Shown: piece by piece, positions 57,011-64,000 of the stretch
How positions within the stretch are numbered: position 1 is the stretch's first letter
How the letters are laid out: each line of letters opens with the position of its first letter
Assembly (NCBI RefSeq): GCF_022605725.1
Contig: NC_065547.1
Span: 6,613,167-6,677,166, forward strand
Direction: 5' to 3'
Source of the DNA: Anthonomus grandis grandis
Lineage: Eukaryota; Arthropoda; Insecta; Coleoptera; Curculionidae
DNA: 64,000 nucleotides
Notes under the pieces: generated by a model
Told to the model about the DNA's origin: nothing
Database searches by the model: none
What the model saw: only the letters and a program-made list of their open reading frames with translations
Made by a program: the position numbers and the translations under genes

Positions 57011-58269
57011 TGATATATTGAAAAAATCTTTTTTTTAAAGAGATTATGATGTGGTTCTCAGGTGAATATTGAAGATTTTTTATTGAGATAATTAGATAGG
57101 CATACAAGCTATGCCTGTCCAATTAGTCTATTCCTATGGCTTGGAAACAAACAAAAGTGCTATTTTCAAGAAATCAGGCAAGACAGATATTACTTACTAT
57201 ATATCTGTTACAACTATAAACAACTTTTTAAAATGTCTAGAAGTAGTGATCCATAAAAGAATGTATTAGAATTTAAAAAAACAAATTTGGTACCTGTCAA
57301 TATGGTTTGTTCTGCTTTACTACTATAAACTAAGTAATTACTTCACAGTTCCTCGCTGAATTCCTCCCAATTCGATTATCATAATAAAAATTTCTTATTG
57401 CCAATACTGCATCCAATATCACCAAATTTTGGTATGTTATCCTTAAATATATGGCACAAAATATACTGTTTTATAACATCATATTTTATTAATTTTTTTG
57501 TTCTAAAAACCGCTCTATGACAAGTACGTCGTATACTTCACTCTGCAAGGAAAAACCCGCAATAAATCGTATTCCACCGGCTTACGAAGGAAGAGGAGCG
57601 CATCAAGCGCGCCAGACGAAACAAATAGGATGACACAAATATCCGTATATTATTATAAATTCAGCGTATTTTTCAAGAGGCTCTAAACCTCTACGCGACG
57701 GCACTATAATTCCGCTTTCCGTTCCGTTTTCCTCCCCTTTAAAAGCACGTACGCGAGCTTACGTGCCCTCTTGAAGAAAGAGACAATAAATAAGCACGAT
57801 AATCTCCGAATTGACTAAAATACGTCACTTGGTTCGCGATTGCATTATAATTTGCACGAGTTAATCGTGCGAATAAGGTCTAAGGGGATGTCGTTAAGAG
57901 TTCACTTGCCCTAATATTGTAAAGTTTACAGGATATTCTAGAAGTCTCATGTAAATAGGCTTGGAAATTCAGGCAAATAATGGATTTAATAAACGTTATT
58001 CAAAGTGATCAGGACAAGGAGTTTTGCAACTGAGTTAGCCGAATTGGTCCAAACAAATAAGCTGAGTTATCATATTTTAATAAGATAATCTAAGATAGAA
58101 ATTAATAGTCAAGTCAGTTAGGCCTGCATGCTTTCCCCATAATATTTTAATATCTACTCTGAATCAGTTTTTTCCGAAGCTCTATTTGAAAACGAAAAAG
58201 AAATTTACGCAAATAGTGTACCAATTTAAAAACATCTGCTATGCTCATCACACAGTATTATTAAGTAGT
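56880..58269 (+). repeat. Duplicated 1.4-kb block, copy 1
   Basis: It matches 60488-61865 over its whole length. The portion 57320-58250 is almost identical, the first 450 bp less so. It includes a G+C-richer core (57520-57900) with ACGTACGCGAGCTTACGTGC and no open frame. It ends with DNA related to the inverted 51-52 kb repeat. Conservation of the core suggests recent duplication; function unknown. Confidence 0.92.
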
Positions 58270-60092
58270 TAATAATCACTTGAGTTGCAAGTAGTTAAAA
58301 CAACTTTTCCAAGCAATTTAGGCATTTTTGACTTAATTGAAGGAATTTTTAGGTACTTCCAAGCAGTAACTATTAGATGTAATTTTCCAGCACTTCTAAG
58401 CAATTTAAAGCAAAAAAATTTAGACAATTTTTTTTTTTTTACGTTTAGGCAGTTGAAACTATTGGATCTAATTTTTCAGTGCTTCTAAGTAAGTAAATGC
58501 ATTAATCTTTTTCGAGAAATTCCTTAGAAAAAGCTTCAATTCCCTGGAATAATCACTTGAGTTTTAAGTGCTTAAGGTCCAATTTTTCCAGGCATTTAAG
58601 TTAATTTTGACTCAATTGTAATTATTCTTTAGTACGTCCAGGCAGTCGAAGCTATTGTGAATTAATTTCTGGCCCTTTCAGGTAATCGAAAACATAAATT
58701 CCTTTCAAGAAATTGCTTAAAAGATGCTTAAACTGCCTGGCATAATCACTTAAGTTCCGAGTAGTTAAAGTCAACTTTTTTAGGTATTTAAGATAATTTT
58801 GAGTTAATTAAACTAATTTTTTGATACGCGCAGGCAGTGAAAACTACTGGATATAATTTTCTAGGTCAGTTTCCAGGTAATTAAGAGCATTAATTTCTTA
58901 CAGAGATTTGCTTGAATCGAATGCCTGAAATAGTCACTTCAGTTCCATATGGTTAAAGTCAACCTTTCCATGCATTTGAGGCAATTTCTACTCAACTGAA
59001 GTAATTTTTTTTACGTTTAGGCAGTTAAAACTATTGGATCTCATTTTTCAGTACTTCTAAGTAAGTAAATTTATTAATCTTTTTCGAGAAATTCCTTAGA
59101 AAAAGCTTCAATTCCCTGGAATAATCACTTGAGTTTCAAGTGCTTATGGTCAATTTTTCCAGGCATTTAAGGCAATTTTGACCTAATTGAAAATATTTTT
59201 GAGTAAGTCCAAGCAGTCGAAGCTATTTTGAATTAATTTCTGGCACTTCCGGGTAATTCAAAACATAAATTCCTGTCTAGAAATTGTTTAAAAGAAGCTT
59301 AAACTGCCTGGAATACTCACGTCAGTTCCATATGCCTAAAATCAACTTTTCCATGCATTTGAGGCAATTTCGACTCAATTAAAGTAATTTTAATTAAGTT
59401 TAGGCGGTTGAAACTGCTGAAAATCATTTTTCGGCACTTCCAGGCAATTGAAAGTATTATTTTCTTTTAGGAAATTGCTTGCAAGAAGCTTTAAATGCCT
59501 GGAATAGTTACTTGAGTTCCGTATGGTTAAAGTCACCTTTCCAGACGTTTAAGGTAATTTTAACTTAATTGAAGTAATTACTCTTACGTTCAGGCAGTTG
59601 CAACTATTCGATGTCATTTTTCACTACTTTCAGGCAATTAAAAGCATTATTTTTTTTTGAAAATTGCGTAGAAGTAGCGTTAATTGCCTAGAATATTCAC
59701 TTGAGCTTAAAGTCAATTTTTTCAGGCATTTGAGGTAATTTCGACTTAATTTTTAAGGACTTACAGGCAATTTGTTTCGGAAAATTGTTTGGAAGAAACT
59801 TTGACTGCCCGGAATCGTTACTTAAGTTTCAAGTGCTTAAAGTCAACTTTTCCAGACATTTTACGCAAGTTTTACCTAATTGGAGTAATTCTTTGGTGCG
59901 TCCAGGTAGTTAAAGCAATTTGTCGAAGCATTTGATACAGTTTTGAAGTGATTGTAGTAATTTTTTATACGCCCAGGAAGTCAAAACTCTTGAATGTACT
60001 TTTTCGGCACTTCCAGGCAATCGAAAACATTAATTTCTTTTAGGGAATAGCTTGAAAGAAGCTTCAACTACCTGGAATAGTCAAAATAGTTT
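58270..60092. repeat. Regular 191-bp tandem array, ~9.5 units
   Basis: The landmark CCTGGAATAATCACTTGAG (and variants) occurs at 58543, 58736, 58924, 59115, 59307, 59498, 59687, 59808 and 60071. Spacing is 188-193 bp, except for one unit shortened by about 70 bp that is made up in the next. Each unit also has TTTTCCAGGCATTTAAGGCA, AGGCAGTTGAAACTATTGGA and CTTCCAGGCAATTGAAA. The small frame at 58285-58488 is repeat sequence. Confidence 0.92.
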
Positions 60093-60487
60093 AAACGGGT
60101 CATTTTCTGGCACATGTAATTTTGTACGCTTCAACGCAAATATATAATGTTTTGAAATTTTGTAGGAATATTTATTATTTAAAATGATTAGTTACCTAAT
60201 TTTGAATTTTATGATAAATGTACTTTTGATAAATTAAAAGGCAACGTAAAAAAAAAATCTCAAAAAATCTTGACAATATGGCGATAACTAAAAAACTAAG
60301 ATAGTTAAACTCTTGAAAATTTAAATAAATATTTCTTGTCTTATATGATTAGCCACGAATTATAGCATTTTTTGATAAATATACAGTACGCCAAAAAATT
60401 TTTTTTTGAAAAACCTGAATTTTTTTCTTAGTAAATCGTGACAACATGCGCATAATGCAAAAACCTGTGTAAATCTAAAATCAAAAA
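60093..60487. repeat. TTGACAA..CATAACTCAAAA satellite, small block
   Basis: Two to three units with 'AAAATCTTGACAATATGGCG' (60264) and 'AAATCGTGACAACATGCGCA' (60434), the same family as 62.75-63.65 kb. It separates the 191-bp array from the second 1.4-kb block. Confidence 0.6.
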
Positions 60488-61865
60488 TTGTCTAAATCTT
60501 TTTTAATTAAAATATCAAGAAAAGGAAGCTGACCATCAGCCTCCTTTTTAAGAGTAAATTTTATGGTAGATTCTTTGGAGTTAATATAATTTAAAATATG
60601 TATAAGATCTATTTGGTTATGGTGATATATTGAAAAAAATCTTTTTTTTTTTAAGAGAATATGATGTGGTTCTCAGGTGAATATCTATACAACCTATGCC
60701 TGTCTAATTAGTCTATTGCTATGGCTTAAAAACGAACAAAAGTAAATCCTATTTTCAAGAAAATAGACAAGATAGATATTACTTACTATATATCTGTTAC
60801 AATTATAAACAGCTTTTTAAGATGTCTAGAAGTAGTGATCAATAAAAGAATGTATCACAATGTAAAAAAACAATACTGCTACCGGCCAATATGGTTTTTT
60901 AAAAGGCTGCTTTACTACTATAAACTAAGTAATTACTTCACAGTTCCTCGCTGAATTCCTCCCAATTCGATTATCATAATAAAAATTTCTTATTGCCAAT
61001 ACTGCATCCAATATCACCAAATTTTAGTATGTTATCCTTAAATATATGGCACAAAATATACAGTTTTATAACATCATATTTTATTAATTTTTTTGTTCTA
61101 AAAACCGCTCTATGACAAGTACGTCGTATACTTCACTCTGCAAGGAAAAACCCGCAATAAATCGCATTCCACCGGCTTACGAAGGAAGAGGAGCGCATCA
61201 AGCGCGCCAGACGAAACAAATAGGATGACACAAATATCCGTATATTATTATAAATTCAGCGTATTTTTCAAGAGGCTCTAAACCTCTACGCGACGGCACT
61301 ATAATTCCGCTTTCCGTTCCGTTTTCCTCCCCTTTAAAAGCACGTACGCGAGCTTACGTGCCCTCTTGAAGAAAGAGACAATAAATAAGCACGATAATCT
61401 CCGAATTGACTAAAATACGTCACTCGGTTCGCGATTGCATTATAATTTGCACGAGTTAATCGTGCGAATAAGGTCTAAGGGGATGTCGTTAAGGGTTCAC
61501 TTGCCCTAATATTGTAAATTTTACAGGATATTCTAGAAGTCTCATGTAAATAGGCTTGGAAATTCAGGCAAATAATGCATTTAATAAACGTTATTCAAAG
61601 TGATCAGGACAAGGAGTTCTGCAACTGAGTTAGCCGAATTGGTCCAAACAAATCACCTGAGTTTAATCATATTTTAATAAAATAATCTAACACAGAAATT
61701 AATAGTTACGTAAGTTAGGCCTGTATGCTTTATTCATAATGTTTTAATATCTACTCTGAATCAGTTTTTTCCGAAGCTCTATTTGAAAACGAAAAAGGAA
61801 TTTACGCAAATAGTGTACGAATTTAAAAACATCTGCGACGCTCATGATACAGTATTATAAAGTAG
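60488..61865 (+). repeat. Duplicated 1.4-kb block, copy 2
   Basis: Direct copy of 56880-58269, 3.6 kb downstream, including a Penelope RT scrap on the reverse strand (60488-60615, LPFLDILIKKDL) and the G+C-richer core (61110-61490). After it, about 480 bp not seen in copy 1 intervenes before the 191-bp units restart. Confidence 0.92.
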
Positions 61866-62345
61866 TTCTAAAGATCCTCAATGATTACTAACAGGAACTA
61901 ACCAGGCTAATAATGCCAGAAGACCAAATTAATGATAGTCACTAAGTAAAATATTGAAAATGCACAACTGTCAGTTGACTAACAAATAATAAAAAGAATT
62001 GACAGTTTTTTCGTTCAATTAGCTAAAATAGGTAAAGTTTTTCAATTTTTCAGGGCAGTTAAAGTGTAAAGTTTTTTTACTATTAAGGGAGCAAAATAAT
62101 TTCTTTTAGTCAGTTTTTTCATTTAACTGCCTGGAATATAAAAAAATTTTAGAACTCATAGACAGTTGAAGTATTTACATTTAACTTCCTGAAATAATGA
62201 CTAAAGTACTTTAGTATTAACGAGTAGTCAAAATATAGAGTTTTTTATAGCATTGTTTGCAGCCATTTTTTATTAAAAAAATCATTTTTTGATACAGTAA
62301 ATATTTCTTAAAAACTCTTGACAATATAAGCATAACTCAAAACCT
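61866..62345. other. No gene; insert between block copy 2 and the array
   Basis: Anonymous A+T-rich DNA with a CTGCCTGGAATAT half-site near 62128. This stretch has no counterpart after block copy 1, so it is an insertion here or a deletion there. Confidence 0.4.
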
Positions 62346-62745
62346 AACTCTACTCCTAACGGAATAATCACTTGAGTTCAAATAGTTAAGACAACTTTTC
62401 TAAGCAATTTAGGCATTTTTGACCAACATGAGTTGCAACTATTAGATGTAATTTTCCAGCACTTCTAAGCAATTTAAAGCAAAAAAATTTAGGTTTTTTT
62501 TTTTATTTTATGTTTAGGAGTTGAAACAATTGAATCTTATTTTTCAGTACTTCCAAGCAATTTAAAGCATTAATTTTTTTTGAGAAATTGCTTAGAAGAA
62601 ACTTTAATTCCCTAGAATAATCACTTAAGTTTCAAGTGCTTAAGGTCAATTTTTCCAGGCATTTAAGGTAATTTTGACTTAATTGAAATTATTCTTTAGT
62701 ACGTTCAGGCAGTCGAAGCTATTGTGAATTAATTTCTGGCCGATT
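62346..62745. repeat. 191-bp family units, second location
   Basis: About two units matching the start of the 58.27-kb array (AATCACTTGAGTTCAAATAG, TTTTCTAAGCAATTTAGGCA, TTCAGGCAGTCGAAGCTATT). Confidence 0.85.
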
Positions 62746-63650
62746 AGACATCTATTGAAGCAATTTTAAAAAAATATACAGAGAGTTAAGAAAAAAAATA
62801 ATTTTTTGGAAATGTGACTTCTTTCTCAAGAAATCTTGACATGCTTATAAGTCAAAAATCAAGATTGTTAGACTACCGGAAATTTGCACATATATTTCCC
62901 TATTAACATAATTAATAATAATAATTCCGTATTTCAGCGTTTTTTAATAAATAAACAGAAGGTTATAAAAAAAAAATTTTCTCAGAAAAATTTGACATTT
63001 TCATAACTCAAAAACCTAGATAGTTAGATTTTTAAAAATTCACACAAATATTATTTAATTAAAATGATTAGATATACGTTTTAGCATTTTTTGATAAATG
63101 TACAGGGCATTAGAAAAAACCGCATTTTTGGAAAATTGATTTTTTTCTCAAAAAATCTTGACAACATGCTCATAAATTAAAAACCAAGATAATAAAATTA
63201 GAAGGGAAAATAGGATAGATAGAGTAGAAATAGCTAAACTAGAAAAAAAAAATTTTTTTGGAAATGTGATGACAACTTGGCCATAACTCAAAAACTAATA
63301 CAGACTCTTGAAAATTTACAAAAATATTCCTTGTTTAAAATGATTACACACATGTTTAAGCATTTTTTTGAAACGTGTACAAGGCACTAAAAAAATCATT
63401 TTTGAAAAGAGTGACTTTTAAAAATTGTACAGGATGTTAGGAAAAAAATTATTTTTTTAAAATGTGATTTTTTTTCAATAAATCTTGACAATGTGCCCAC
63501 AACTCAAAACCAAGACAGTTACATCCTTAAAAATATATGCAGACATGTATTTCATTATTTTTTTAATAAATTTACAATATAATTGTTGCGAAAAGTTTAT
63601 TTCTAAGAAAATCTTGACAACATACCAATAATGCAAAAACCTGTAAGATT
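62746..63650. repeat. TTGACAA..CATAACTCAAAA satellite, ~150-bp units
   Basis: Six diverged units with AAATCTTGACA(ACATG)CTCATAA near 62826, 62978, 63142, 63268, 63475 and 63606, alternating with 'TAAATGTACAGGGCATTAGAAAAA'-type text. It is related to the satellite at 18.6-19.0 and 23.2-24.5 kb. No gene. Confidence 0.75.
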
Positions 63651-63652
63651 TA

Positions 63653-63700
63653 CAGGGTGGTCCTTAAGGCGCATTTTAGACACATTACATTGTACAATTC
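63653..63700 (+). mobile_element. Lone TA-CAGGGTGG transposon end
   Basis: TACAGGGTGGTCCTTAAGGCG has the TA plus CAGGGTGG start of a Tc1/mariner-like element, but no partner end is present before the window stops. Weak evidence. Confidence 0.35.
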
Positions 63701-63960
63701 ACAATTTAATTTACGAAGTACTAAAAGAAAAGTCGTCGAAATCGTTTTTATGCACTAAAAAGGCTTTCCGCACATAAACTTCTGAAAATAAAGCAGTCAG
63801 CAGCAAAAATGCTATATAAAATTTTTAGTAAAGCTTTAGTAAGAAAAATTTTATTATCCCCCGTTTGTTGTAGCTAAAGCTGCCACTGTTACATTTTAAA
63901 TAAAATGTACCGGATTTGCATTAAACCGCTTATATTTGTTTGTTATTTTATATTTTAATT
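63701..63960. other. No gene seen
   Basis: Anonymous DNA up to the last 40 bases of the window. Confidence 0.35.
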
Positions 63961-64000
63961 TTTTCGTATTTTTTATTTCAGGTATGCAAACAAGCAGGGA
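63961..64000 (+). promoter_or_regulatory. Possible splice acceptor at the window end
   Basis: A T-rich tract (TTTTCGTATTTTTTATTTCAG) ends at 63981 and is followed by GTATGCAAACAAGCAGGGA. It has the shape of a strong acceptor and the following 19 bases are open in phase 0, the phase of the donor at 10979. However, AGGTATGCAAACAAG also occurs in the LINE scrap at 48346, so this may be a LINE fragment instead. Confidence 0.35.

Noticed and set aside
58270..60092. CRISPR-like array
   Set aside because: Units are 191 bp with no short identical repeat and unique spacer pattern; it is a eukaryotic-type tandem repeat.

Overview
The window looks like nuclear DNA of an arthropod, most likely an insect (possibly a beetle, which the sequence alone cannot confirm). 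It is very A+T rich, has almost no long intact reading frames, contains GT-AG introns, and is crowded with transposon families typical of insects. There are no operons, ribosome binding sites or other bacterial features. The only stretch that looks like an ordinary host gene is one large exon, about 10149-10979 on the + strand. It has a good splice acceptor and donor and encodes a helix-rich conserved protein; Virilizer is a candidate, not proven. A second possible acceptor lies at the last bases of the window, so much of the window may be one giant intron.

Layout: 1-9.9 kb is unique A+T-rich DNA, an interspersed repeat, CACGTG satellite units and a decayed piggyBac element (5898-8315, both TIRs present, TTAA-type target). 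9.9-12.2 kb holds the host exon and a Penelope-like remnant; its flanks are duplicated at 16.2-18.7 kb without the exon. 12.9-14.5 kb is a non-autonomous element with about 455-bp inverted arms. 15.2-15.7 kb is a MITE. 16.7-18.6 kb is a DD41D mariner sitting symmetrically between the arms of a second inverted repeat. 18.95-23.2 kb is a Tc1 (DD34E) element broken by a nested 2.7-kb element of another superfamily (19226-21911), whose 4-bp target duplication is confirmed by the interrupted Tc1 reading frame. 26.7-27.9 kb and 38.8-40.1 kb are two more DD41D mariners. 28.8-32.6 kb is a tandem array of about 175-bp units invaded by a Penelope-like element (RT plus GIY-YIG) with inverted terminal repeats that carry a hammerhead-ribozyme-like motif. 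33.5-38.5 kb holds LINE scraps and duplicated blocks.

From 40 to 54 kb the DNA is a degenerate repeat landscape built on CCTGGAAAA / TTTTCCAGG half-sites, with higher-order copies at 44.6, 47.8 and 49.9 kb and two insertions of an AAAT-tailed LINE. From 55 to 64 kb there are Penelope fragments, two near-identical 1.4-kb blocks (56.9 and 60.5 kb), a very regular 191-bp tandem array between them, and a further satellite.

All transposase and reverse transcriptase genes seen are broken by stops, frameshifts or loss of catalytic residues, so nothing here is likely to be autonomously active. The most interesting items are the ribozyme-like motif, the nested insertion with its reading-frame proof, the mariner at the centre of a palindrome, the hairpin at the stop codon of the nested element, and the exon-less paralogue of the host-gene region.
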